This document shows, piece after piece, positions 17,721 to 25,912 of a DNA stretch of 64,000 nt. A program made the translations under genes and the position numbers. Position 1 is the first letter of the stretch. Each line of letters begins with the position of its first letter. The stretch is taken from contig GG704596.1 in NCBI GenBank assembly GCA_000161775.1, positions 616,631 through 680,630 on the forward strand, read 5' to 3'. A model generated the notes under the pieces. It was not told the origin of the DNA. It saw only the letters and a program-made list of their open reading frames with translations, and did not search any database. The stretch comes from Ruegeria lacuscaerulensis ITI-1157 (GTDB lineage: Bacteria; Pseudomonadota; Alphaproteobacteria; Rhodobacterales; Rhodobacteraceae).

Positions 17721-18986
17721 TCAGAGCCATTCTGGTATGGTATCGCGGTTTATGATTTCGTCAAAGGTGGGCCGTTCACGTATAACCGCGAATTGATCGC
17801 CATTCACCAGAACCTCGGGGATCAGCGGCCGGGTGTTGTATTCGCTGGCCATCACCGCGCCATAGGCGCCGGCGCTGCGGAATGCGACCAGATCGCCCGG
17901 GCGCAGCGGCGGCATGTTGCGTTGCTTGGCAAAGGTGTCGCCGGTCTCGCAGACCGGGCCGACGATGTCGTAGGGGCGCTGCTCGACCCCCGGCGCGGGC
18001 TCGATGACGGGGACGATGTCGTGATAGGCATCGTACATGGCCGGACGGATCAGATCGTTCATCGCCCCGTCCAGGATCAGGAAATCGCGCCCTTCACCCG
18101 ATTTCACATAGATCACCTTCGACACCATCAGCCCTGCGTTGCCCGCGATCAGACGGCCCGGCTCGATCTCGATCTCGCAGCCCAGATGGCCCAGCGTTTC
18201 CTTGATCATCGCGCCGTATTCGACCGGCAGCGGCGGCGCCTCGTTCGAACGCGCGTAGGGGATGCCCAGCCCGCCGCCCAAGTCAAGCCGACGGATGTCA
18301 TGGCCTTGCGCACGCAGCTGTTCGGTCAGCTCGGCGACTTTGGAGTAGGCCAGGCGGAACGGCTCCAGATCGGTCAGTTGCGAGCCGATATGCACGTCGA
18401 TGCCAACCACCTTCAGACCGGGCAGGCTGGCGGCATGGGCATAGACCTGCGGCGCGCGGGCGATCGGGATGCCGAACTTGTTCTCGGATTTGCCCGTGGC
18501 GATCTTGGCGTGGGTCTTGGCGTCGACGTCCGGGTTTACCCGAACGGTGATCGGCGCGATCACGCCCAATTCCAGCGCGACGGCGTTGATCACCTCCATC
18601 TCGGGTTCGGATTCGACGTTGAATTGGCGAATCCCGCCTGTCAAAGCGGTGCGGATCTCTTCGGCCGTTTTGCCGACGCCCGAGAACACGATCTTGTCGC
18701 CCGGCACGCCCGCCGCCTTGGCCCGCAGATATTCGCCGCCCGAGACCACATCCATCCCCGCGCCTGCCTGCGCCAGCGTTTTCAGGATGGCCTGGTTGCT
18801 GGCCGCCTTCATCGCATAGCAGACCAGATGGTCGGTGCCCGCCAGGGCTTCGTCGAACAGGCGATAGTGCCGCAGCAGCGTGGCCGTGGAATAGATATAG
18901 AACGGCGTTCCGACCGCTTCGGCAATGTGGGCGATCGGGACATCCTCGGCGTGCAGCGCGCCGTCGCGGTACAGAAAATGATCCAT
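17721..18986 (-). CDS. lysA: Diaminopimelate decarboxylase
   Basis: The 421-residue type III PLP decarboxylase makes L-lysine from meso-diaminopimelate. The PLP lysine is K60 in VCYAMKAASNQ; the glycine-rich loop GGGLGIPY, EPGRLIAGNAG and DGAMNDLIRP are present, and CETGDTF supplies the catalytic Cys from the partner subunit. Length is normal. In many relatives lysA lies close to argH and a small lipoprotein gene; here a TetR/membrane-protein block separates them. Confidence 0.97.
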   Translation of the reverse strand: MDHFLYRDGALHAEDVPIAHIAEAVGTPFYIYSTATLLRHYRLFDEALAGTDHLVCYAMKAASNQAILKTLAQAGAGMDVVSGGEYLRAKAAGVPGDKIVFSGVGKTAEEIRTALTGGIRQFNVESEPEMEVINAVALELGVIAPITVRVNPDVDAKTHAKIATGKSENKFGIPIARAPQVYAHAASLPGLKVVGIDVHIGSQLTDLEPFRLAYSKVAELTEQLRAQGHDIRRLDLGGGLGIPYARSNEAPPLPVEYGAMIKETLGHLGCEIEIEPGRLIAGNAGLMVSKVIYVKSGEGRDFLILDGAMNDLIRPAMYDAYHDIVPVIEPAPGVEQRPYDIVGPVCETGDTFAKQRNMPPLRPGDLVAFRSAGAYGAVMASEYNTRPLIPEVLVNGDQFAVIRERPTFDEIINRDTIPEWL

Positions 18987-19055
18987 GTCTGCGCGCTTAG
19001 ACCATAACGGCCCTGCGGATCAACGGGGTTTGCGGCGCGGGCAGGCAAACAGCGC

Positions 19056-19661
19056 CTAGCCCGGGGGCGCCACGCCGCCCCTCAGGCCGGTCTCGAGCAG
19101 GGCCAGCGTGGCATCTCGCCGGGTCTCGAACACATCTTCCTCGACCCCGAAGATCGCCAGGTGGATCACCAACCCGTCCAGCATCGCCGTCACCGCCTGC
19201 GCCGCGGCCTGCGCACTCAGGTCGCTGCGGATTTCACCCGCGCGGATCAGGGGGGCGAACTGATCCGCATAGTGATCGGCAAGCCAGGCGAAGAACCCGC
19301 CGATGATCTCGGCCGCGCGCGGATCCTGGAAACCGGGGCCCAGCACGTCAAAGAACAGGCGCGTGGCGGCGAGCCGATCGACGGGCATGGACAGACGCAG
19401 CCCCATCATGAACTGGTCCAGCGTTTGCGGAGCCGGGATCGCGCTGATGCGGGCGCGGATATCGTCGAAATACCGCTGCAGCAACGCCAACAGCATTTCC
19501 TCTTTGCTTTGGAAATACAGATACAGCGTGCCCTTGGCCAACCCGGCTTGGCCGGCCACGTCCTGCATCGTGGCGGCGTGATAGCCGCGCTCCAGGAAAC
19601 AGGCCATGGCCGCATCCAATATGCGCTCCCGCATCTCTTCTCGATCGACGATCTTCGGCAT
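19056..19661 (-). CDS. TetR/AcrR-family transcriptional regulator
   Basis: The 201-residue protein has a canonical TetR HTH (REEMRERILDAAMACFLERG, then MQDVAGQAGLAKGTLYLYFQSKEEML) and a C-terminal regulatory domain with the TetR_C pattern. The frame extends upstream to 19817, but the ATG at 19661, with GGGGGCAAG just before it, gives the right length. It is divergent from a membrane-protein gene with TGAC/GTCA palindromes between, and so is probably autoregulatory. Ligand unknown. Confidence 0.88.
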   Translation of the reverse strand: MPKIVDREEMRERILDAAMACFLERGYHAATMQDVAGQAGLAKGTLYLYFQSKEEMLLALLQRYFDDIRARISAIPAPQTLDQFMMGLRLSMPVDRLAATRLFFDVLGPGFQDPRAAEIIGGFFAWLADHYADQFAPLIRAGEIRSDLSAQAAAQAVTAMLDGLVIHLAIFGVEEDVFETRRDATLALLETGLRGGVAPPG

Positions 19662-19742
19662 CTTGCCCCCGGATTTTCTTCCGGCGCGCCCCTCTTGACG
19701 CAGTTTGGACGCCGCGTCACGCAAATTCAATCTTTTAATGAC

Positions 19743-19786
19743 TTGACGGTCAGTAAAACCATCTTCATTTATGACCCACCGGTCAT
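19743..19786. promoter_or_regulatory. TetR operator region between divergent genes
   Basis: Two palindromes occur: TGACGGTCA (19744-19752) and ATGACC-CACC-GGTCAT (19771-19786, 6-base perfect arms). The first overlaps a TTGACG -35-like box (19743-19748) for the plus-strand gene, and the second lies between the weak -10 (ATTTAT, 19767-19772) and its ATG. The half-sites resemble those at 10639-10704 but with different spacing. Confidence 0.55.
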
Positions 19787-19801
19787 TTAAGGGATTCTCA
19801 C

Positions 19802-20233
19802 ATGGCGCATTCATCACAGATCAACGCCAGCCCAACGCGGCCATCGGCGTCGCAACCCGCAGCCACTGCCGCCAAACTCATGCTTGTTCTGGTCGCCACC
19901 TTCGTCACCCTGGTCCCCGGCGGACCGATCGAGACCCGGGATTTCTCGGGGCTGGGCAGAGCGGTGTTCTGGGGCTTCAACGCCTTTCTGATCGCGCTTG
20001 CCGTGTTGGCCGTGGGATCGGCGGTGGCCATGCTGCGTGGCTCGGTTGCCGCCAGCTGGGGCGCCCTCGTGGCGGCCTGGGGATACATCTTCGTGGTCCT
20101 GCTGGACCTGGGTCATGTCTTTCCGACATCCCCCGACCCGGTTTCGCTGATGCTGGGGCTGGTCGAAATCCTGGATTTCATCCTTGCCCTCTATGTCATG
20201 GCGCTGGCCCATCGCGGCCTGGGTCATGCCTGA
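19802..20233 (+). CDS. Unrecognised four-TM membrane protein next to TetR
   Basis: The 143-residue protein has a short Ser/Ala-rich N-terminus and four hydrophobic segments (about 24-40, 52-77, 83-105, 113-136). I do not recognise the family. AAGGGA lies before the ATG. It is divergent from a TetR repressor with palindromes in the promoter, so it is likely the regulator's target; many such targets are small transport or stress membrane proteins, but nothing in the sequence fixes a function. Confidence 0.75.
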   Translation: MAHSSQINASPTRPSASQPAATAAKLMLVLVATFVTLVPGGPIETRDFSGLGRAVFWGFNAFLIALAVLAVGSAVAMLRGSVAASWGALVAAWGYIFVVLLDLGHVFPTSPDPVSLMLGLVEILDFILALYVMALAHRGLGHA

Positions 20234-20328
20234 ACCAACCCTGACCGCACCCCGATCCACTCCCCGGCGGGTTCCATTCGGCTGCGGCCCCGGGGCCCAA
20301 TCAAAGACTTCGAGAAAAAGGAAAACTC

Positions 20329-20715
20329 ATGTTGTTCAAGGAACGATTCACACTGATGGCCCTTCCGCTGGCCCTGATCACCGCCGCGTGTACCGGCACC
20401 GGGGCCCAGCATCAGCCCGTTCTGGCAGCCGAACCGGGCCCGGCCTTTGCCGCCGACGTGGAACAATGCCGCGCCCTGGCCAAATCCCAGAAACCGTGGA
20501 ACCCGGAAACCCGGTCGCAAGCCTTGATCGGTGCCGGGGTCGGCGCATTGGCCGGGATCGCCGACGATTCGGTCAGCAATGCCGAGGGTGCGCTGGCCGG
20601 TGCGGCCGTCGGATCGGCGGCAGGGGCCGTCGCCGGGGCGGCCGAAATGCGCAATACACGGCGCGACGTCCTGATCGAGTGTCTGCGTCAGCGCGGACAC
20701 CCGGTGGCCGGCTGA
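20329..20715 (+). CDS. Glycine-zipper lipoprotein
   Basis: The 128-residue product has a lipoprotein signal with lipobox ITAAC (Cys at about 21). Near 66-105 is a Gly/Ala-rich repeat (GAGVGALAGIADDS, then GALAGAAVGSAAGAVAGAA) typical of glycine-zipper envelope proteins of the 17-kDa antigen/OmpA-linker type. AAGGA lies seven bases before the ATG. It follows the membrane protein by 95 bases on the same strand. It probably sits in the envelope; function unknown. Confidence 0.8.
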   Translation: MLFKERFTLMALPLALITAACTGTGAQHQPVLAAEPGPAFAADVEQCRALAKSQKPWNPETRSQALIGAGVGALAGIADDSVSNAEGALAGAAVGSAAGAVAGAAEMRNTRRDVLIECLRQRGHPVAG

Positions 20716-20732
20716 AATCATTCGCCTTCCGG

Positions 20733-20888
20733 TTAGAAGGTCGTCGAAACCCCTGCCCGCGCGTATCCGGATACGGACACCCCGGACCCCGAGCGCGCGG
20801 GTTCCTCCACCGGCTGCGACGCCTTTTGGTTCGTGGGTTCGCAGGCCCCCAGAACCGCAAGCGACAGGACGAGGCCGAGGAGTTTCAT
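20733..20888 (-). CDS. Very small putative lipoprotein (51 residues)
   Basis: The ORF starts MKLLGLVLSLAVLGACEPTN: two positive or polar residues, a hydrophobic stretch and a lipobox LGAC with Cys at 16. The mature part would be only 36 residues and ends SGVSVSGYARAGVSTTF. Codon use matches its neighbours (GC-rich third positions). It lies 69 bases downstream of the 60-residue lipoprotein that overlaps argH, on the same strand, and the Gly/Ser/Val-rich tails of the two are alike. No strong ribosome site is visible, so confidence is moderate. Confidence 0.6.
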   Translation of the reverse strand: MKLLGLVLSLAVLGACEPTNQKASQPVEEPARSGSGVSVSGYARAGVSTTF

Positions 20889-20957
20889 GTCGGAGCTTTC
20901 ATGTTTTGGGTCATTTGCTAGATGGCGACGGGCAGGTCGTTTTCAAAGGCCCACGGG

Positions 20958-21140
20958 TCAGATACCGAAGAACACGCTGACTGGCCCCTTGTGCAGACCA
21001 ACCCCACCGTTCACATATGCGCCGCTGCTCGACACGCCGACATTTGCGTTCAGGGTCGGCTGAACGGGCTCGCCATCGACGCCGCAGGCTGCCAAGGTGA
21101 AGACCGCCCCAATCAGGGCAATCACGCGCAAGGTTGTCAT
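20958..21140 (-). CDS. Small lipoprotein coupled to argH (60 residues)
   Basis: The product begins [20 protein letters not shown], a lipoprotein signal with lipobox LAAC (Cys at 19), followed by a 41-residue mature part with [26 protein letters not shown]. The ATG overlaps the argH stop by four bases (ATGA), strongly suggesting real, coupled translation. Small lipoprotein genes near argH or lysA are common in proteobacteria (for example LptM/YifL near lysA or dapF); sequence here is too short to claim orthology. Confidence 0.75.
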   Translation of the reverse strand: MTTLRVIALIGAVFTLAACGVDGEPVQPTLNANVGVSSSGAYVNGGVGLHKGPVSVFFGI

Positions 21141-22528
21141 TCCAGCATCTCCTTCCAGCGGGCGATCTGGGCCCGGACCTGGTCCGGGGCCGTACCACCA
21201 TACGACTGGCGCGAGTTTACCGAATTCTCCACGCCAAGGACAGAATAGACATCCTGCGTGATGCCCGCGTGGACCGATTGCATGTCCTCGAGCGTCAGAT
21301 CGGGCAGATCGCAGCCCTTCTTTTCGGCCATGGCGACCAGCGATCCGGTGACGTGGTGCGCATCACGGAAGGGCAGGCCCAGCACCCGCACCAGCCAGTC
21401 GGCGAGATCGGTCGCAGTGGAAAAGCCCGAGCCGGCGGCAGCGGCCAGGCTGTCTCGGTTGGCGGTCATGTCCTTGACCATGCCTTCCATCGCGGCCAGC
21501 GCCAGCATCCAGTTGTCGGCGGCGTCAAAGACCTGTTCCTTGTCTTCCTGCATGTCCTTGGAATAGGCCAGCGGTAGCCCCTTCATCACCATCATCAGCG
21601 CTGTGTTGGCACCAAAGATCCGGCCTACCTTGGCGCGGATCAGTTCGGCGGCGTCGGGGTTCTTTTTCTGCGGCATGATCGACGAGCCGGTCGAGAACCG
21701 GTCGGACAGGGTGACAAAGCGGAACTGGGCCGAGGACCAGATCACCAGTTCCTCGGCAAAGCGCGACAGGTGCACCGCGCAGATCGAGGCCACCGACAAA
21801 AATTCCAGCGCAAAGTCCCGGTCGCTGACCGCATCCAGCGAGTTGGCGGCAGGCCGGTCAAAGCCCAGCGCCTGCGCCGTCATGTGCCGGTCGATCGGGA
21901 AGGAAGTGCCGGCCAGCGCCGCAGCCCCCAGCGGGCATTCGTTCATCCGCGCCCGCGCATCGCGCACGCGGGACAGGTCGCGGCCGAACATCTCGACATA
22001 GGCCATCATGTGGTGGCCCCAGGTCACCGGCTGCGCGGTCTGCAGGTGGGTGAATCCGGGCATGACCCAATCGGCCCCTGCCTCGGCCTGCGCCAAAAGC
22101 GCGCGGATCAGGGCCAGCAGGCCGGATTCGGCGGCGTCCAGCTGATCGCGGACCCACAGTTTGAAATCGGTCGCCACCTGGTCATTGCGGCTGCGGCCCG
22201 TGTGCAGGCGGCCTGCGGGCTCGCCGATGATCTCTTTCAGCCGCGCCTCGACATTCATGTGGATGTCTTCCAGCGCAGTCGAAAACTGGAACTCACCGCG
22301 TTCGATCTCTGACAAAACGGTGAGCAGCCCTTCCCGAATGGCCTCGGCATCACTATCACTTATGACGCCCGTGGCGGCCAGCATGGCGGCATGGGCACGC
22401 GAGCCCGCGATGTCCTGGGCCGCCATCCGTCGGTCGAACCCGATCGAGGCATTGATCGCCTCCATGATCGCGTCTGGTCCGGCGGCAAAGCGGCCGCCCC
22501 ACATCTGGTTCGAGGATTGTTCGGTCAT
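21137..22528 (-). CDS. argH: Argininosuccinate lyase
   Basis: The 463-residue enzyme cleaves argininosuccinate to arginine and fumarate. The superfamily signature [12 protein letters not shown] is at about 281-292, TGRSRNDQV at 110-118 and the catalytic-His segment [10 protein letters not shown] near 158-167. The open frame runs on to 22948, but the ATG at 22528 gives the family N-terminus (MWGGRF follows). It is divergent from tlpA with only 21 bases between start codons. Confidence 0.97.
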   Translation of the reverse strand: MTEQSSNQMWGGRFAAGPDAIMEAINASIGFDRRMAAQDIAGSRAHAAMLAATGVISDSDAEAIREGLLTVLSEIERGEFQFSTALEDIHMNVEARLKEIIGEPAGRLHTGRSRNDQVATDFKLWVRDQLDAAESGLLALIRALLAQAEAGADWVMPGFTHLQTAQPVTWGHHMMAYVEMFGRDLSRVRDARARMNECPLGAAALAGTSFPIDRHMTAQALGFDRPAANSLDAVSDRDFALEFLSVASICAVHLSRFAEELVIWSSAQFRFVTLSDRFSTGSSIMPQKKNPDAAELIRAKVGRIFGANTALMMVMKGLPLAYSKDMQEDKEQVFDAADNWMLALAAMEGMVKDMTANRDSLAAAAGSGFSTATDLADWLVRVLGLPFRDAHHVTGSLVAMAEKKGCDLPDLTLEDMQSVHAGITQDVYSVLGVENSVNSRQSYGGTAPDQVRAQIARWKEMLE

Positions 22529-22549
22529 GCTGGAAAACCCGGAGTTGAT

Positions 22550-23116
22550 ATGCGCCTGTTTCGTCTGATCCCCCTTTATATGGCCCTTGCGCTGGGTGCA
22601 AATGCCGCTTTGGCCGCCGACACGCAGGCCTTGGCCGACCTGCGCGAGGGCAGTCTGAAACGCCTTATCCTGCATTCCGAGCCGAAACCGGTCTCGGACG
22701 CGGAGTTCCTGCTGGAAGATGACGGCGGCACGGCCACACTGGCGGACTATCGCGGCAAATACGTTCTGCTGAACTTTTGGGCCACTTGGTGCGCACCCTG
22801 CCGCAAGGAGATGCCCCAGATCGCCGAGTTGCAGGAGGAATTCGGCGGAGACCAGTTCGAGGTTCTGACGCTGGCTACCGGGCGCAACTCGCCGGCGGGG
22901 ATCAAGAAGTTCTTTGACGAAAACGGCATCACCAACCTGCCCCGCCACCAGGATCCGAAACAGGCGGTCGCGCGCGAAATGGGCATCGTCGGCCTGCCGA
23001 TCACCGTGATCATCGACCCCGAAGGCCAGGAAATCGCGCGGTTGATCGGCGATGCCGAATGGAACTCGGACAGCGCCAAGGCGATCATCGCGGCGCTGCT
23101 GGACGCCGAAGGCTGA
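22550..23116 (+). CDS. tlpA: TlpA-type thiol:disulfide oxidoreductase
   Basis: The 188-residue protein has a signal/anchor ([16 protein letters not shown], possible cleavage near 22) and a thioredoxin fold with [13 protein letters not shown], redox Cys at 81 and 84; the cis-Pro segment is VGLPITVI. Such periplasmic proteins keep cytochrome c or CuA-site cysteines reduced. GGAG (22541-22544) precedes the ATG. Its C-terminal coding segment (23020-23088) recurs almost identically in the gene remnant at 40328-40425. Confidence 0.9.
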   Translation: MRLFRLIPLYMALALGANAALAADTQALADLREGSLKRLILHSEPKPVSDAEFLLEDDGGTATLADYRGKYVLLNFWATWCAPCRKEMPQIAELQEEFGGDQFEVLTLATGRNSPAGIKKFFDENGITNLPRHQDPKQAVAREMGIVGLPITVIIDPEGQEIARLIGDAEWNSDSAKAIIAALLDAEG

Positions 23117-23136
23117 CCACCTGACAGAAAAAGTTG

Positions 23137-24129
23137 CTAGTCGAACGTTCCGGCCACTCGTCCCAGCAGCATGAAGGCGCGCGCCGTGCGCGTGTCGCCC
23201 AAAGCGGTCAGGTCAGCGTCGCTGGCGTCGGGCTCGAACTCGACGATCATGGTGTCGAAACGGCGCAGGAAATGATGCACCGCATCGCGGAAGATCGGGT
23301 CCTGTTTCATCCGCGCCGACGTCAGCGCCAGGCATGACCGGTCGCGGATGCCCCCAAGCGCGGCAACCGCACGCCCGCGCTCGCCCTTGGCGAACTGCCG
23401 CCAGACCTCGGGGCGGGCCATGTCGGGGCGCAGGTCGTCCATGTAGATGCCTTCCTGGCTGAGCAGGGTCAGCACATCCTCGGCGGCCTGGATCAACTGC
23501 GCGGTCTTGCGGTCTTTCATGGCGCGGCGCAGGGCGTTGAAGCCTTCGGTATCCTCGGCGGTTTCGGGAAAGTTCAGCGCGCGGATGAAAATGTCGGTGG
23601 GCAGAGGAGTCGTGATCTCTTCGGCCGGAGTGCCCAGTTCCAACGAAGTCTGGCCCGAGGGTGCCGCAGGTCTTGCCAGCGGCGCAAGATCCCGCCGCTT
23701 GCTGGAGAACGTGGCCAGCGTGCTTTGGGTGTGCCGGGCGGCCGCGGCGATTTCATCCAGTTTTCGGGCCACCGCGGGTTCGTAGGTGCTGGCCGAGCGC
23801 TGTTGCTGCGACACATAGGCCTGCCGGATCGCGTCGATCGCGGTCTGCAGCCGGGCGCTTTCTTCGCGCATGATTCGGCTGGCGCGCATGGCCAGCGCCG
23901 CGACCCAGATCATCGCCACTGGCATGAACACCGCCAGCAGCATCACGATGAAACCACCGACCTGCGTCTGCTCGGGCAGCACCAGAAAGACCACGGCCAC
24001 CACCAGCCAGATCAGGCTGAGGACCGCGGCCGCAATCTCGATCCCGGTGACGCTGGGTCGGCCCGGACGGTCATAGATGCCCAGCCAGGTGGGGCGTTTG
24101 CTGTCCGGAACAGGGTCTTGGCCCGACAT
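23137..24129 (-). CDS. Conserved membrane protein of unknown function
   Basis: The 330-residue protein has two TM segments near 31-50 and 58-80, then a helical, probably coiled-coil cytoplasmic region ([20 protein letters not shown] onward), a linker and a C-terminal domain ending in [19 protein letters not shown] do not recognise a named family. It is 12 bases downstream of greA on the same strand and may be co-transcribed with it. Confidence 0.8.
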   Translation of the reverse strand: MSGQDPVPDSKRPTWLGIYDRPGRPSVTGIEIAAAVLSLIWLVVAVVFLVLPEQTQVGGFIVMLLAVFMPVAMIWVAALAMRASRIMREESARLQTAIDAIRQAYVSQQQRSASTYEPAVARKLDEIAAAARHTQSTLATFSSKRRDLAPLARPAAPSGQTSLELGTPAEEITTPLPTDIFIRALNFPETAEDTEGFNALRRAMKDRKTAQLIQAAEDVLTLLSQEGIYMDDLRPDMARPEVWRQFAKGERGRAVAALGGIRDRSCLALTSARMKQDPIFRDAVHHFLRRFDTMIVEFEPDASDADLTALGDTRTARAFMLLGRVAGTFD

Positions 24130-24141
24130 GACGCGCTCCGA

Positions 24142-24612
24142 TCAGGCGTAGTGGATGCTCAGCACTTCGTACGAGCGCACGCCGCCGGGGGTGCGCACCT
24201 CGACGCTGTCGCCTTCTTCCTTGCCGATCAAGGCGCGGGCGATGGGCGATTTGATGTTCAGCAGGCCCTTTTCGATATTGGCCTCATGCTCGCCCACGAT
24301 CTGCCAGGTCTTTTCCTCGTCGGTGTCCTCGTCCACCAGCGTGACCTTGGCGCCGAACTTGATCGCGCCCGACAGCTTGGTCGGGTCGATCACCTCGGCC
24401 AGCGACAGAACGCCTTCCAGTTCCTTGATGCGGCCTTCGATAAAGCCCTGCTTTTCGCGGGCCGAATGGTATTCGGCGTTTTCCTTCAGGTCGCCCAGTT
24501 CGCGCGCCGAGGCGATGGCCTCGATGATGGCGGGGCGTTCAACGGACTTGAGTTGCTTGAGCTCTGCCTCGAGCGCGGCAAAGCCCGCGGGCGTCATGGG
24601 GATCTTTTCCAT
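24142..24612 (-). CDS. greA: Transcription elongation factor GreA
   Basis: The 156-residue protein has the GreA N-terminal coiled coil ([18 protein letters not shown], then [20 protein letters not shown] with the acidic tip) and the C-terminal FKBP-like domain (IGEPxG-like region, [18 protein letters not shown]). It rescues backtracked RNA polymerase by stimulating transcript cleavage. The frame opens at 24654; the ATG at 24612 with GGAAAAAGAAG upstream gives the standard length. Confidence 0.95.
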   Translation of the reverse strand: MEKIPMTPAGFAALEAELKQLKSVERPAIIEAIASARELGDLKENAEYHSAREKQGFIEGRIKELEGVLSLAEVIDPTKLSGAIKFGAKVTLVDEDTDEEKTWQIVGEHEANIEKGLLNIKSPIARALIGKEEGDSVEVRTPGGVRSYEVLSIHYA

Positions 24613-24640
24613 ATCTTCTTTTTCCACGCACAAAATTGAG

Positions 24641-24673
24641 TCGCCCCGCCGCATGAGACCAGCGTCGGGGCGA
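24641..24673 (-). promoter_or_regulatory. Inverted repeat in the greA leader
   Basis: TCGCCCCG (24641-24648) and CGGGGCGA (24666-24673) form a perfect 8-bp stem with a 17-base loop. On the greA strand the hairpin ends about 28 bases before the ATG and is followed by CTCAATTTTG, a weak T-run. It could attenuate greA or generate a short leader RNA, as known for E. coli greA (GraL); homology is not implied. Confidence 0.45.
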
Positions 24674-24753
24674 AAGATGGGTTGGCAATTACCTGACCCA
24701 AATATGGCGTGAAATGCAAGAGGCCAAGGGGTTTGGCCCCTGCAATCCGCAAC

Positions 24754-24858
24754 TTAACGCCGTCGGGGCGGTGGGGGTTTCCGATTGTGCCGATGCCCCA
24801 GCAGATCCCCGCGTTTCCAGCGATGCGCCTCGGCGCCGAACCAGAGCATCTCAATCAT
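24754..24858 (-). CDS. Possible 34-residue ORF overlapping the VOC gene end
   Basis: An ATG inside the VOC stop region opens a frame starting MIEMLWFGAEAHRWKRG and ending in a Pro/Arg-rich tail. It overlaps the VOC stop by 8 bases, and coupling is possible. There is no domain and the composition is biased, so it could be chance. Confidence 0.25.
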   Translation of the reverse strand: MIEMLWFGAEAHRWKRGDLLGHRHNRKPPPPRRR

Positions 24859-25231
24859 ATTGAACCACCTCGAATTCGATGCCGTTGTCATCGTCGAAAT
24901 AGAACCGGCGGCCGGGTTCATAGTCGGCGTGGTTGTGTGGCTCGAAGCCCGCGGCGCGGACCTTGGCTTCGGTCGCGTCGATGTCCTCGACCAGCACGCC
25001 CACATGGTTCAGCCCGCCGACGATGTCATAGCTGCTTTCGCCCGACGGTTTCGGGTCGGCCGGGGCGTAAAGCGCCAGGTAGGTATGCGCGCTGCCCACA
25101 TGCACGGTATAGCCTCCGGCGATCGCCGGGCCCTCCCAGCGGGTCTTCCATCCGAATACGTCCTGCATCCAGGCGGCGGTCGCCTGCGGGTTGCGGACGG
25201 TGAAGTTCGTGTGTTCCAGCGTCGCCATCAT
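24851..25231 (-). CDS. VOC (glyoxalase/bleomycin-resistance) family protein
   Basis: The 126-residue protein has one vicinal-oxygen-chelate repeat pair: LEHTNFTVRNPQATAAWMQDVFGW at the start, LNHVGVLVED in the second half and GIEFEVVQYD at the end. The metal ligands are plausibly H7, H76 and the Glu of IEFEV. Two adjacent ATGs (25231, 25228) follow GGAG. It is divergent from soxR across a SoxR-box-like dyad, which suggests induction by redox-cycling compounds. Substrate unknown. Confidence 0.85.
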   Translation of the reverse strand: MMATLEHTNFTVRNPQATAAWMQDVFGWKTRWEGPAIAGGYTVHVGSAHTYLALYAPADPKPSGESSYDIVGGLNHVGVLVEDIDATEAKVRAAGFEPHNHADYEPGRRFYFDDDNGIEFEVVQYD

Positions 25232-25267
25232 GGGGTCTCCTTTTCATGTTCAGGCTTGTATCGACTC

Positions 25268-25298
25268 ACCGTAATTCCTAAACCTAACTTTAGCTCAA
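25268..25298 (-). promoter_or_regulatory. SoxR-type promoter and box for the VOC gene
   Basis: An 18-base dyad at 25277-25294 (CCTAAACCTAACTTTAGC) matches the SoxR-box consensus CCTCAAGTTAACTTGAGG at 13 of 18 positions. On the minus strand a TTGAGC box (25298-25293) and TACGGT (25273-25268) flank it with a 19-base spacer, the long spacing typical of MerR/SoxR-activated promoters. The -10 is weak. Confidence 0.6.
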
Positions 25299-25320
25299 GA
25301 TATTTTTTCGGGAGGAGATC

Positions 25321-25776
25321 ATGCCCGCATCCGAAGGCCTTTCCATCGGCGCGCTGGCACGCCGCACGGGGTTGGCAGTGTCCGCCATTCGCTATTACGA
25401 GGCGCAGGGGTTGATTTCCCCCTGGCGCAATCCGGGCGGTCAGCGGCGATATCAGCGCGCCGACATCCGTCGGCTGAGTTTCGTGATGATCGCCCAGCAG
25501 TTCGGTCTGACCCTGCCTGAAATCCGCGAGGTTCTGGCCGGACTGCCCGACAACCGCACGCCCACGCCGGCCGATTGGAAAAAGATCAGTCAGGGCCTGC
25601 GCGCGCATCTGGATCAGCGAATCGATACCTTGCTGCGCCTGCGCGACAATCTGGACGGCTGCATCGGCTGTGGCTGCCTGAGCCTGCCGAAATGCGCGCT
25701 CTACAACCCCGACGACCGGGCCAAGGCGCATGGTAGCGGTCCCAGGTACCTGATGGGTGACGCGCCCGAGGGCTGA
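25321..25776 (+). CDS. soxR: Redox-sensitive transcriptional activator SoxR
   Basis: The 151-residue MerR-family protein starts with the HTH (LSIGALARRTGLAVSAIRYY, then NPGGQRRYQRADIRRL), has a dimerisation helix, and carries the SoxR [2Fe-2S] cluster motif CIGCGCLSLPKC with Cys at 114, 117, 119 and 125. Oxidation of the cluster activates target promoters. GGAGGAG lies before the ATG. No soxS is nearby, as expected outside enterics, where SoxR acts directly on its targets. The adjacent VOC gene is the likely target. Confidence 0.95.
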   Translation: MPASEGLSIGALARRTGLAVSAIRYYEAQGLISPWRNPGGQRRYQRADIRRLSFVMIAQQFGLTLPEIREVLAGLPDNRTPTPADWKKISQGLRAHLDQRIDTLLRLRDNLDGCIGCGCLSLPKCALYNPDDRAKAHGSGPRYLMGDAPEG

Positions 25777-25812
25777 TCTGCCGCATTGCAGCAATGTTAC
25801 GCCGTGTTTTGA

Positions 25813-25842
25813 TTGACCAAGGTCTTTTCCAGCAGGTAATCA
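25813..25842 (+). promoter_or_regulatory. Candidate promoter for the ETF-QO gene
   Basis: TTGACC (25813-25818) and TAATCA (25837-25842) are separated by 18 bases, 71 bases before the ATG. The -35 is part of a small palindrome GACC-AA-GGTC. Confidence 0.45.
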
Positions 25843-25912
25843 GCCGGGAAACAAAATTTCGCCGAGCCCGCGCCCCAGGCGCCAATTCGGAGAGTTAGCG
25901 GAGGAGCCCACG

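Noticed and set aside
24722-24741. GGCCAA/TTGGCC stem near 24722-24738 as a VOC terminator
   Set aside because: Only six base pairs and a poor T-run on the minus strand; too weak to call.
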